A stretch of 64,000 bases of DNA from Bacteroidota bacterium. Its GTDB lineage: Bacteria > Bacteroidota > Bacteroidia > Chitinophagales > Saprospiraceae. A program made the position numbers and the translations under genes. Shown piece by piece: positions 16,456 through 24,140 of this stretch (positions are counted from its first letter, which is position 1; each line of letters opens with the position of its first letter). A model generated the notes under the pieces. It searched no databases. It saw only the letters and a program-made list of their open reading frames with translations, and was not told the DNA's origin. The DNA is taken from contig JAIUPL010000019.1 in assembly GCA_020160935.1 (NCBI GenBank), forward strand, positions 62,001-126,000, read 5' to 3'.

Positions 16456-17330
16456 TTTCCCGCCCCATACAACAGCCATGCGAACGCGCCAATCCATGCC
16501 AAAAGTACCAATTGCAGGAACAGGTCACGCAGCAAAGCCCGTGTGGGTGATTCCGTTTTATTAAAAACCAGCGTCAGTTGCAGGTATCGCAGGATCCCCA
16601 GAATGACAAAAAATGCGGTGAAATATATTCGGTCACTTCCAATACGTCCGGTCACTTCCGGTGAAAAACAGTACATCAAATACGCCACAATGGCAACCGT
16701 GGAACACACTGTAATACTCACATCCAGAAACGGCAGGTTGTAGCCTTCCAGCGCCTTGCGAAAATTATTTTCTCCCATGGCAATCACATACTCCCCGCGC
16801 CGTTTGGCTAGCCCAAGTATCAGCGCCAGCAGGAACGTCAGCACAATCAGCCATTGCGATACCGGTACGCCGGTAACGGCGCCTCCCGCAAAAACCCGCA
16901 GCAGAAACCCCAAACCTATCAGCGACACATCAATCAGGGCAATGTGTTTGAGCGAAAAAGAGTAAAACACATTAACCAGAAAATACAACAAGGTAAAAAC
17001 CAGCAGGTGTACACTTAGGTATATCGACAAGACAGCACTGCTTCCAAACAACACCAGTAAAATCACTATTGCCTGCGTTACAGTGATTGCCCTGCTCGCA
17101 ATCGGACGCTTGCATTTATCGGGGTGGTTGCGGTCTTGCGGGGCATCCACCATATCGTTGAGCACATACACCGCCGATGCCATGAGACAAAAAGCCAGAA
17201 ACCCCAGCAGCGCATCGCGCATAACCACAGGGTCGTTCAGCCGGGCTGCAAAAAATGCAGGAATAAAGATGAACAGGTTTTTTACCCAGTGTTCCGGTCG
17301 TAGCAGGGAAATGATCTGACGAGGAGCCAT
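16449..17330 (-). CDS. UbiA-family prenyltransferase, decaprenyl-phosphate phosphoribosyltransferase-like
   Basis: A 293-residue integral membrane protein with about eight helices. It has the UbiA Asp motif LNDMVDAPQDRNHPDKCKRP near residues 56-75, which binds Mg2+ and the prenyl phosphate. The N-terminal ISLLRPEHWVKNLFIF and the KRP segment resemble the subgroup annotated as decaprenyl-phosphate phosphoribosyltransferase, which makes a prenyl-linked sugar phosphate. Substrate specificity cannot be read with certainty, and a quinone-pathway role is less likely. The start at 17330 (MAPRQIISLL) was chosen because the upstream extension is not family-like and overlaps the next gene. It follows the PLP-enzyme gene by 22 nt, so co-transcription is likely. 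Confidence 0.85.
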   Translation of the reverse strand: MAPRQIISLLRPEHWVKNLFIFIPAFFAARLNDPVVMRDALLGFLAFCLMASAVYVLNDMVDAPQDRNHPDKCKRPIASRAITVTQAIVILLVLFGSSAVLSIYLSVHLLVFTLLYFLVNVFYSFSLKHIALIDVSLIGLGFLLRVFAGGAVTGVPVSQWLIVLTFLLALILGLAKRRGEYVIAMGENNFRKALEGYNLPFLDVSITVCSTVAIVAYLMYCFSPEVTGRIGSDRIYFTAFFVILGILRYLQLTLVFNKTESPTRALLRDLFLQLVLLAWIGAFAWLLYGAGKG

Positions 17331-17352
17331 ATCGGCAAAGGTAGCACATGCA

Positions 17353-18522
17353 TCACAAAACCTCCATGGCTTGCAACAAATCTTCCCACAGCCAGTCGGC
17401 ATCTTCCAGACCAATATAAAAACGAACAAAATTCCAGGGAAGGTCAGGGTCGGGACGACCCGGAATATTGTAAAAACCCACCATCGGGATTATGAGCGAT
17501 TCGTGACCACCCCAACTTACTGCCATGAGAAACCTGCGCAAGCGATGTACAAATGCCTCCATTTTTTCCATTGATCCAGCGCGAAACTGCACCGAAAACA
17601 ATCCGCTACATCCCCGCATCTGACTCATGGCCAGTTCGCGCTGTGGAAAACTATCGTGAAATGGATACCAAATGCGCTCCACTTTAGGATGTGCGTCCAA
17701 ACGAGCCACGATTTTCTGCGCGCTTTCACTACTTCTTTGCAGGCGCAGGGGCAAGGTGCGCAAGCCGCGAATGATCAGTGCCGCATCATGCGGGGCCAAC
17801 GCCGCACCAATGGTCATGAGTTCGGAACTGAATATTTTTTGCACCATTTCGCTGGAAGCACACAGCACACCTGCTACCACATCCGAATGCCCGTTGAGGT
17901 ATTTGGAAGCCGAATGCAACACGATATCGATGCCGAATGCCGCCGGATTCTGGTACAGCGGCGAATTGTAGGAGTTGTCTATCATCGACACCAGTCCGTG
18001 TTTTTTGGCCAGCGCAGCACAGGCTGCCAAATCCTGACATTCAAAGGTCATGGTATTCGGGCTTTCCAGGTACAGCACCCGCGTATTCGGGCGAATCGCG
18101 GCAGCAATATTGTCCGTATCGGTACCATCCACAAACGTGTGCTCCACACCAAAGCGTCCCAGCAGTTTTCGCAACAACGACGACGTCCAGGAATAAGGCA
18201 TTTGCTGACAAACCACATGGTCGCCAGCCTTCACATTTCCGATCACAGCCGCTGCAATGGCTGCAGCGCCACTGGAAAACACGAGGGCATCTTCGGTCCC
18301 TTCCAGGGCTGCCAGTTTTTTGCGCAGAATTTCCACGGTCGGGTTATTGCCACGGCTGTACACGTGCTGATGGAGTTCATCGGCAAATCCGGTGCGGAAA
18401 CTGTGCAAATCCGGGAAAACGAAATTGCTGCTTTGCACCACCGGCGGCGCAACGGCATGGAAATATTCGGCCCGCTCTTCGCCGAGGTGATTGAGGATGT
18501 GGGAAAGGGAAGTATCTTGCAT
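17353..18522 (-). CDS. Cys/Met metabolism PLP-dependent enzyme (trans-sulfuration family)
   Basis: A 389-residue fold-type I PLP enzyme of the cystathionine gamma-synthase/gamma-lyase/methionine gamma-lyase family. The PLP lysine is K207 in HSASKYLNGHSDVVAG. YSRGNNPT (55-62) and SSGAAAI (83-89) match the phosphate-binding and cofactor-contact regions, and ESPNT (153-157) and DNSYNSP (182-188) match further family motifs. The exact reaction (cystathionine synthesis, cleavage or homocysteine formation) cannot be assigned from motifs alone. The start lies 5 nt from a family A palindrome that fills the divergent intergenic region. Confidence 0.9.
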   Translation of the reverse strand: MQDTSLSHILNHLGEERAEYFHAVAPPVVQSSNFVFPDLHSFRTGFADELHQHVYSRGNNPTVEILRKKLAALEGTEDALVFSSGAAAIAAAVIGNVKAGDHVVCQQMPYSWTSSLLRKLLGRFGVEHTFVDGTDTDNIAAAIRPNTRVLYLESPNTMTFECQDLAACAALAKKHGLVSMIDNSYNSPLYQNPAAFGIDIVLHSASKYLNGHSDVVAGVLCASSEMVQKIFSSELMTIGAALAPHDAALIIRGLRTLPLRLQRSSESAQKIVARLDAHPKVERIWYPFHDSFPQRELAMSQMRGCSGLFSVQFRAGSMEKMEAFVHRLRRFLMAVSWGGHESLIIPMVGFYNIPGRPDPDLPWNFVRFYIGLEDADWLWEDLLQAMEVL

Positions 18523-18527
18523 AGCGA

Positions 18528-18678
18528 ATTGGTTATCAGTTATTAGTTATTGGTTATCAGGGCTGGGTAAGGGATTATTTTCACAAAAGTTTGGTTTCCT
18601 TATCTGAAAGACCAAACTTTTGTGAAAATAATCCCTTACCCAGCCCTGATAACCAATAACTAATAACTGATAACCAAT
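18528..18678. repeat. Intergenic inverted repeat, family A copy 3 (between divergent genes)
   Basis: The arms are TTATCAG/TTATTAG/TTATTGG heptads with an inner GGGATTATTTTCACAAAAG arm. The loop is in the reverse orientation relative to copies 1 and 2. It sits between two divergent starts, so it cannot be a terminator for either flanking gene. Confidence 0.93.
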
Positions 18679-18696
18679 AAGGCTCAAATTCCTTTC

Positions 18697-19830
18697 GTGT
18701 CTACTGTTAAAAAAATAGTGATCGTATCGCCTGCGCATCCTTTGCGGGGCGGTATTGCCGCCTCGTCGGAGCGGCTGGCGCAGGCCTTGCAGTCCATGGG
18801 CCATGAGGTGGTGCTGTATTCTTTTTCACTGCAATACCCCGCTTTTTTATTTCCCGGAAAAACGCAATACACCGACGACCCGCCACCTGCCGGGTTGCTC
18901 ATCAAAACCCGCATCAATGCCATCCATCCCATCAACTGGATTTTGACAGGCCGGGCCATTGCGCTCGAACGGGCAGATCAGATCATGGTGCGTTTCTGGC
19001 TGCCGTTCATGGGGCCGTGCCTGGGTACGGTGCTGCGGGTAGCGCGTTTTTTTTCGCGCAAAAAACTACAAATCACCGCACTGGTCGACAACATCATACC
19101 GCATGAAAAACGCTTTGGCGACCGACCATTTGCGCAGTATTTTGTAGGGGCTTGCGACGACTTCGTTGCCATGTCGCATTCGGTGCAGGAGGAAATCGGC
19201 ACGTTTTCCAGCAGCAAACCAGTACGTTTTGCCCCGCACCCGGTGTATGATAATTATGGTTCCTCCATGAAAAAATCGGAAGCACGGCAACTCCTTCAAC
19301 TTCCTGAAAACACGCCGCTGGTGTTGTTTTTTGGCTTTATCCGTCGCTACAAGGGGCTCGATTTACTGCTGGAAGCACTGGCGCTTTCGCCCGGCGTACA
19401 TGCAGTGATAGCCGGAGAGTGCTACGAGGACTGGTCGTTTTATCAGCAAATTATCGACCGGCACGGCCTGGCGAACCGGCTTCATTTGCACGTGGATTTC
19501 ATCGCGACCGATCAGGTACGGGTATTTTTTTCGGCAGCAGATTTGATTGTACAGCCTTATCGGACGGCGACCCAAAGCGGCATTTCCCAGATCGCGTACT
19601 ACTTCGAACAACCAATGGTGGTGACCAATGTGGGTGGTCTTCCGGAAATTGTTACCGACGGGATTTCAGGTTATGTAGTAGAACCAAAGCCGGAAGCCAT
19701 CGCAGCAGCCATGTCAGATTTCTTTGATAATCAAAGAGATGCATCTTTTCAGGAAGGCATCCGGAAAGAGAAACAACGGTTTACCTGGGAGTATCTGGCA
19801 GAGCGGCTGCTGGAAACAGGAGCAGCATAA
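18697..19830 (+). CDS. Glycosyltransferase family 4 (GT-B fold)
   Basis: A 377-residue cytoplasmic or membrane-associated sugar transferase. The N-terminal Rossmann part starts VKKIVIVSPAHPLRGGIAASSERLAQAL with the Gly-rich acceptor loop. The C-terminal part has LVLFFGFIRRYKGLDLLLEAL, the nucleotide-sugar region VQPYRTATQSGISQIAYYFEQPMVVTNVGGLPE and a late GTSEGF-like Gly/Val pattern typical of GT4. It probably adds a hexose to a polysaccharide, lipid or glycan carrier. The start is GTG at 18697, directly before the first homologous residues and 18 nt after the palindrome. No other polysaccharide genes adjoin it. Confidence 0.85.
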   Translation: MSTVKKIVIVSPAHPLRGGIAASSERLAQALQSMGHEVVLYSFSLQYPAFLFPGKTQYTDDPPPAGLLIKTRINAIHPINWILTGRAIALERADQIMVRFWLPFMGPCLGTVLRVARFFSRKKLQITALVDNIIPHEKRFGDRPFAQYFVGACDDFVAMSHSVQEEIGTFSSSKPVRFAPHPVYDNYGSSMKKSEARQLLQLPENTPLVLFFGFIRRYKGLDLLLEALALSPGVHAVIAGECYEDWSFYQQIIDRHGLANRLHLHVDFIATDQVRVFFSAADLIVQPYRTATQSGISQIAYYFEQPMVVTNVGGLPEIVTDGISGYVVEPKPEAIAAAMSDFFDNQRDASFQEGIRKEKQRFTWEYLAERLLETGAA

Positions 19831-19890
19831 GCAACCCGGGATGAATCCTGAGCATCAGAAGAACATCATCAAAAACAAAACCGGACTCCT

Positions 19891-20517
19891 ATGCTCAACA
19901 GAATTCTTTACTCGTTCCTCCTGCTCGCTTGCGCCTTTCCCGCATCTGCCCAATGGCATCTGGGCGTACAAGCAGGCCCCAACATTAGTGCTGCGCCCCT
20001 CAAAGGCGAACCTGCAGGTAGCAACCTGCAAACGACCAGCCGCGTATACTATTTCGCAGGAATTACCGGCGAATATCACTTTTCCAACAGGTGGGGCGCT
20101 GCACTCGGTGTGCAGTATGCTGTTCGGGGAAATGGCTACAGGGTACGAGAAAATCCGGTAGCCGTAGAGTCGTTCCGCCGTCAATACATCGATGTTACGC
20201 CTGTACTGGTGTATCGCGTACTAGACCGCCTTGATCTCCAGGCCGGCGTCTATTTGGCTTCCAAACTGGGCGAACAGTTTCAGACCGGAAACTCCGAGGA
20301 CTGGAATACAGGAATTGGGAATATTTATTCAGGCTCCGACTTCGGCCTGGCGCCAGGCCTACGTTTTCACGCAGGAAAATGGGTATTTATGGCCAATGCC
20401 CAGTTGGGCTTGAAGCGCATTTCTCAATTCGAGTTTACGAATGAATTGGGCGAGCCTTCCTTTGTCAGCGAGCGAAACAGATCGTTTCAGGTTGGACTAG
20501 GGTATTGTATTTTTTAA
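19891..20517 (+). CDS. Outer-membrane beta-barrel protein (PorT-like)
   Basis: A 208-residue protein with a signal peptide ending FPASAQ (cleavage near residue 21). The body alternates hydrophobic and polar residues in about eight strand-like segments (YYFAGITGEYHF, GAALGVQYAVRGNGY, LDLQAGVYLASKLG). It ends in GLGYCIF with the C-terminal aromatic residue common to barrels. This matches the small outer-membrane beta-barrel family widespread in Bacteroidota. Function is unknown. It follows the glycosyltransferase gene by 60 nt and may be co-transcribed. Confidence 0.85.
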   Translation: MLNRILYSFLLLACAFPASAQWHLGVQAGPNISAAPLKGEPAGSNLQTTSRVYYFAGITGEYHFSNRWGAALGVQYAVRGNGYRVRENPVAVESFRRQYIDVTPVLVYRVLDRLDLQAGVYLASKLGEQFQTGNSEDWNTGIGNIYSGSDFGLAPGLRFHAGKWVFMANAQLGLKRISQFEFTNELGEPSFVSERNRSFQVGLGYCIF

Positions 20518-20538
20518 TATTTAGTGTACCCGGCGGAA

Positions 20539-20779
20539 CAGGATGGGACAACGGATGAAACGGATTCACCGCTGATTGGTTTTTTATAATTTTTTAGTGG
20601 AACAGGTGTACTCTACGCATTGTGTACTTTGTGAAACCGTAGTGAACTTGGTGGTTAAAATTTTTTACCACAAGGGGCACCAAGGTTTCACAAAGTACAC
20701 AATGCGTAGAGTACGCTTGTTTCAATCTTAGAGAAGTACTATATAGACAAAAATCCGTTTTCTCAGTTGTCCCATCCTG
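20539..20779. repeat. Composite intergenic inverted repeat, family H
   Basis: The outer arms are CAGGATGGGACAAC... (20539 on) and GTTGTCCCATCCTG (ending 20779). The inner arms are GTACTCTACGCATTGTGTAC (from 20608) and its complement ending at 20714. It lies between convergent genes (barrel protein plus, argH minus). The inner motif contains CTCTACG, the complement of CGTAGAG. Confidence 0.87.
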
Positions 20780-20800
20780 CCACGACGGGTAAAATCGCAC

Positions 20801-22096
20801 CTATCGCCCCAGCACCTTCTGCATTTCCCTGCGAATATCTTCCGTACACAAATTTCCAATACTGCCCGCATGCGTGTGGTGCAGTCCTGCGGAAATATCG
20901 AACTGAAAAGTACCCGCTTCGATGGATTCCCCAACCTGCCGATAGGCTTCCCGGAAAGGCAAGCCCTGCTTCACTTTTTCATTGACGGCCTCCACGCTGA
21001 ACAGGTAGCGGTATTTTTCGTCCTGTAGAATATTGTTTTTCACCTCGATATAGCCCAGCGCATGGGTCATCATGGCAAAACAGCCTTGTAACTCGCCAAA
21101 CGCCGGAAACAGAATTTCCTTGGTCAGTTGCAAATCGCGGTGGTAGCCCGAGGGCAAATTGGCCAGTAGCAACGTCAGTTCGTTCGGCAGCGCCTGCAAG
21201 CGGTTGCAACGCGCCCGAATGAGTTCAAAAATATCCGGGTTCTTTTTGTGCGGCATGATGCTGCTGCCCGTTGTGAGTTCGGAAGGAAAACTGATAAAGC
21301 CGAAATTCTGACTGAGGTACAGGCAAATGTCCATCGACATTCGGCCGAGGGTGGCTGCCAGGTTGGCCAGGCTTTGCGCCACGATTTTTTCCGTTTTCCC
21401 ACGGCTCATTTGTGCATAAACGGCATTAAAATGTAAGGTGTCAAAACCGAGCAATTCCGTTGTCATGCGCCGGTCGAGCGGGAAAGAAGAGCCATAACCT
21501 GCGCCACTGCCGAGCGGGTTTTTATTGACGATGCGTGCGGCGGCTGTCACGGTTTCCATATCGTCGACCAGGCTTTCCGCATACGCGCCAAACCACAGTC
21601 CGAAGGAAGACGGCATGGCTATTTGCAGGTGGGTGTAGCCCGGCAACAGGTGGTTTTTGTTTCGCTCGCTCAGGTCGAGTAGCAGGTCGAACAAGGTTTG
21701 AACCGATTGCGTAATGCCTTGTAATTCAGCGCGCAAGAACAATTTTATATCCACCGCCACCTGATCGTTTCGGCTGCGGCCTGCGTGTATTTTTTTGCCG
21801 GCATCGCCGATGCGTTGCGTCAGCAGGTATTCCACCTGAGAATGCACATCTTCCATGTCGGGGTCGATGCGAAAATTACCGGCACGGATATCGACCAGCA
21901 AGTTGTTGAGTTCGCGGTGCACCAGCGTTTTTTCTTCGGGCGTCAACAGACCTGCTTTTTCAAGCATAGCGGTGTGTGCCAGCGAACCCAACACATCGTA
22001 TTCCGCCAGCAGCAGATCGAACACGCGGTCGTTGCCGACGGTAAATGTTTCCACCATTTCGTGGGTGGATGTATTGTTTTTACTCCAGAGTTTCAT
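20801..22096 (-). CDS. argH: Argininosuccinate lyase
   Basis: A 431-residue enzyme of the fumarase/aspartase superfamily that splits argininosuccinate into arginine and fumarate, the last step of arginine synthesis. The superfamily signature GSSIMPHKKNPD is present, as are the N-terminal RSRNDQVAVD and YTHLQIAMP motifs. The length is slightly shorter than the usual 450-470. Its ATG overlaps the stop of the upstream deacylase gene in an ATGA arrangement, so it is translationally coupled in an argB-argE-argH operon. The stop is followed by the family H palindrome. Confidence 0.97.
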   Translation of the reverse strand: MKLWSKNNTSTHEMVETFTVGNDRVFDLLLAEYDVLGSLAHTAMLEKAGLLTPEEKTLVHRELNNLLVDIRAGNFRIDPDMEDVHSQVEYLLTQRIGDAGKKIHAGRSRNDQVAVDIKLFLRAELQGITQSVQTLFDLLLDLSERNKNHLLPGYTHLQIAMPSSFGLWFGAYAESLVDDMETVTAAARIVNKNPLGSGAGYGSSFPLDRRMTTELLGFDTLHFNAVYAQMSRGKTEKIVAQSLANLAATLGRMSMDICLYLSQNFGFISFPSELTTGSSIMPHKKNPDIFELIRARCNRLQALPNELTLLLANLPSGYHRDLQLTKEILFPAFGELQGCFAMMTHALGYIEVKNNILQDEKYRYLFSVEAVNEKVKQGLPFREAYRQVGESIEAGTFQFDISAGLHHTHAGSIGNLCTEDIRREMQKVLGR

Positions 22097-23193
22097 GGAT
22101 GCGTGGTTTGGGTAAATTTGCCGAATTGCTCCAACAATCGGATGTACAATTCAATTCCTTCCTCTATTTCTTTTACATAAATAAATTCGTCGGCCGTGTG
22201 GCTGCGCGCGCTGTCGCCGGGCCCCATTTTCAGCGTCCGAAACGGCATCAACGCCTTGTCGGACGTGGTAGGCGAGCCATAACTGCTGCGACCCAGCGCA
22301 GCCCCGGCGCGCACCAGCGGATGTTCGGCCGGAATACCCGAAGAGCGGATGCGCAGGCTGCGGGGTTGTACATCGCATTGCACGTGTTGGCGCACGGTGT
22401 CGACCACTTCTTCCAGCGTGTAACACTCATTGACGCGCACATCTACCGTAAAACGGCACACGTCGGGCACCACATTGTGTTGCGTACCGGCCTGAATGAT
22501 GGTAACCGACATTTTCACCGGCCCCAGCATCTCCGATTCATTTGGAAACCTGTAGGTGCGAAACCACTCGATGTCGGTCAAAGCCTTGTACAACGCGTTG
22601 TCGCCTTCTTCGCGTGCGGCGTGGCCCGAGCGCCCGTGGACCGTACAATCGAGCACCACCAGGCCTTTTTCAGCCACAGCCATTTGCATCTGGGTGGGTT
22701 CGCCGACGATACCACAGTCGATGCGACCCAATTCAGGCAAGAGCAGTTCCACGCCGTTTTTTCCCGAAATTTCCTCTTCGGCTGTGGCGGCAAATACCAG
22801 GTTGAAAGGCAGGTTTTCTGCTTCATAAAAGTATAGAAAGGCGGCCATCAGCGATACCAGCGGGCCACCGGCGTCGTTGCTGCCCAGTCCGTACAGTTTG
22901 CCGTCGGAAATTTCAGGTACAAACGGATCGCGGGTATAGCCTGCATTCGGCTTCACGGTATCGTGGTGCGAATTGAGCAAAACAGTGGGCCGGGATTCGT
23001 CAAAATGCTTGTTACGCGCCCAGACATTGTGCAACAACCGTCGGGTTTCAATACCTTTTTCCTGCAAAAAAGCATCGATCAGCGCAGCCGTTTCCGCTTC
23101 TTCGCGGCTGAAAGAAGGAATAGCGATCAGGCGGCCAAGCAGGTCGACAGCCTGTGCCGATAAGCCCTGAACGATGGCCGCATCAGGCTTCAT
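22093..23193 (-). CDS. argE: M20 family deacylase, ArgE-like (N-acyl-ornithine/citrulline deacylase)
   Basis: A 366-residue zinc-dependent amidohydrolase of peptidase family M20. Metal and catalytic motifs are NSHHDTVKP, GLGSNDAGGP, ATAEEEISG and VGEPT in the expected order. The operon order argB-argE-argH supports an arginine role. In Bacteroidota the deacylase often acts on N-acetyl- or N-succinyl-citrulline after transcarbamylation, rather than on acetylornithine, so placement next to argH fits late deacylation; this is inference. The start at 23193 (MKPDAAIVQGL) overlaps the end of argB by 11 nt, and the longer frame upstream encodes no family sequence. Confidence 0.9.
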   Translation of the reverse strand: MKPDAAIVQGLSAQAVDLLGRLIAIPSFSREEAETAALIDAFLQEKGIETRRLLHNVWARNKHFDESRPTVLLNSHHDTVKPNAGYTRDPFVPEISDGKLYGLGSNDAGGPLVSLMAAFLYFYEAENLPFNLVFAATAEEEISGKNGVELLLPELGRIDCGIVGEPTQMQMAVAEKGLVVLDCTVHGRSGHAAREEGDNALYKALTDIEWFRTYRFPNESEMLGPVKMSVTIIQAGTQHNVVPDVCRFTVDVRVNECYTLEEVVDTVRQHVQCDVQPRSLRIRSSGIPAEHPLVRAGAALGRSSYGSPTTSDKALMPFRTLKMGPGDSARSHTADEFIYVKEIEEGIELYIRLLEQFGKFTQTTHP

Positions 23194-23983
23194 CGTACAT
23201 CTCGATGAGGGTGCCGTTTCGCCCGGCCACCAGATCGGGCAGTTTCTCGGCTTGCCCGATGATGACTTTTCGCACACCTTTTTTCAACGCAGCGAATGCG
23301 TTGTCCAGTTTGGGAATCATACCTGCCGTGATGACCTGCTCTAAGCGAAGTTGCTGATATTGAGCAAGATGCAGGGTTTGCATGCGGCTGTTTTCGTCGT
23401 TGACATCGAGCAGGACGCCGCTTTTTTCAAAACCAAAAATCAGTTGCACTGCAAAAGCCGTACTCATGGCCTGCGCTATTTCCTGCGCAATGGTATCGGC
23501 ATTTGTATTCAGCAGTTGTCCTGCGCCGTCGTGAGACAGGGGCGCTACCACTGGTGTAAGTCCTTGTCCGATCCAGCGGTCAAGCAGCGGAATATTTACG
23601 GAATCGATATCGCCCACCCAGCCGTAGTCGATGCTGGGGTGGCGGCGTTTGTGCGCACGCAGCAGGTCGCCGTCGGCGCCACATACACCAATCGACAGGC
23701 AACCCAGGGCATGGAGCCGCGCAACGATCTGTTTGTTGACCAGCCCGCCGTACACCATGGTGGCAATACGAAGGGTTTCGGCGTCGGTGATACGCCGGCC
23801 ATCGATCATTTGCTGTGGGACGCCCAGTTTTTCGGCGAGTTGGGTGGCTTGTTTGCCGCCGCCGTGTACCAGAATTTTGGCGCCGGGAAGCGCTGCAAAA
23901 TCTGTTAGAAAAGCATTCAGCCGCCCTTCATCGTCGATAATGTTACCGCCGATTTTTACCACATTCAAGGTGATTTTTTTCAT
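23183..23983 (-). CDS. argB: Acetylglutamate kinase
   Basis: A 266-residue amino-acid kinase that phosphorylates N-acetyl- (or N-succinyl-) glutamate, the second step of arginine synthesis. It begins with VVKIGGNIID and has LVHGGGKQATQLAEKLG (the substrate and phosphate loop) and FEKSGVL/NADTIAQEIA-type segments. It is the first gene of the arg operon in this window and overlaps the deacylase gene. A TACTTTTG box lies 53-60 nt upstream on the minus strand. Confidence 0.96.
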   Translation of the reverse strand: MKKITLNVVKIGGNIIDDEGRLNAFLTDFAALPGAKILVHGGGKQATQLAEKLGVPQQMIDGRRITDAETLRIATMVYGGLVNKQIVARLHALGCLSIGVCGADGDLLRAHKRRHPSIDYGWVGDIDSVNIPLLDRWIGQGLTPVVAPLSHDGAGQLLNTNADTIAQEIAQAMSTAFAVQLIFGFEKSGVLLDVNDENSRMQTLHLAQYQQLRLEQVITAGMIPKLDNAFAALKKGVRKVIIGQAEKLPDLVAGRNGTLIEMYDEA

Positions 23984-24035
23984 GGACCGTTTTAAACGAT
24001 GATGGAAAAAATGCTCGGAACATTGGTTAGGGCGC

Positions 24036-24043
24036 CAAAAGTA
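24036..24043 (-). promoter_or_regulatory. Candidate -7 box of the arg operon
   Basis: On the minus strand the sequence reads TACTTTTG, a full TAnnTTTG match, 53-60 nt upstream of the argB start. No TTTG is seen at the expected -33 distance, so support is partial. Confidence 0.4.
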
Positions 24044-24084
24044 TGGAATAGTGGGACCTTGGTGTAATATTGGGGGAATTAAAT

Positions 24085-24117
24085 AACGCCGGCAGGGTTT
24101 GGAACCCTGCCGGCGTT
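24085..24117. repeat. 33-bp perfect palindrome with CCGGCAGGG core
   Basis: AACGCCGGCAGGGTT pairs with AACCCTGCCGGCGTT around TGG. A partial third copy (CCTGCCGGCATT) follows at 24125. It lies downstream of the minus-strand FG-GAP gene and may end its transcript, although no clear T run follows on that strand. A near-identical palindrome forms the terminator at 42021-42058. Confidence 0.75.
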
Positions 24118-24140
24118 TGGAAACCTGCCGGCATTATCTA

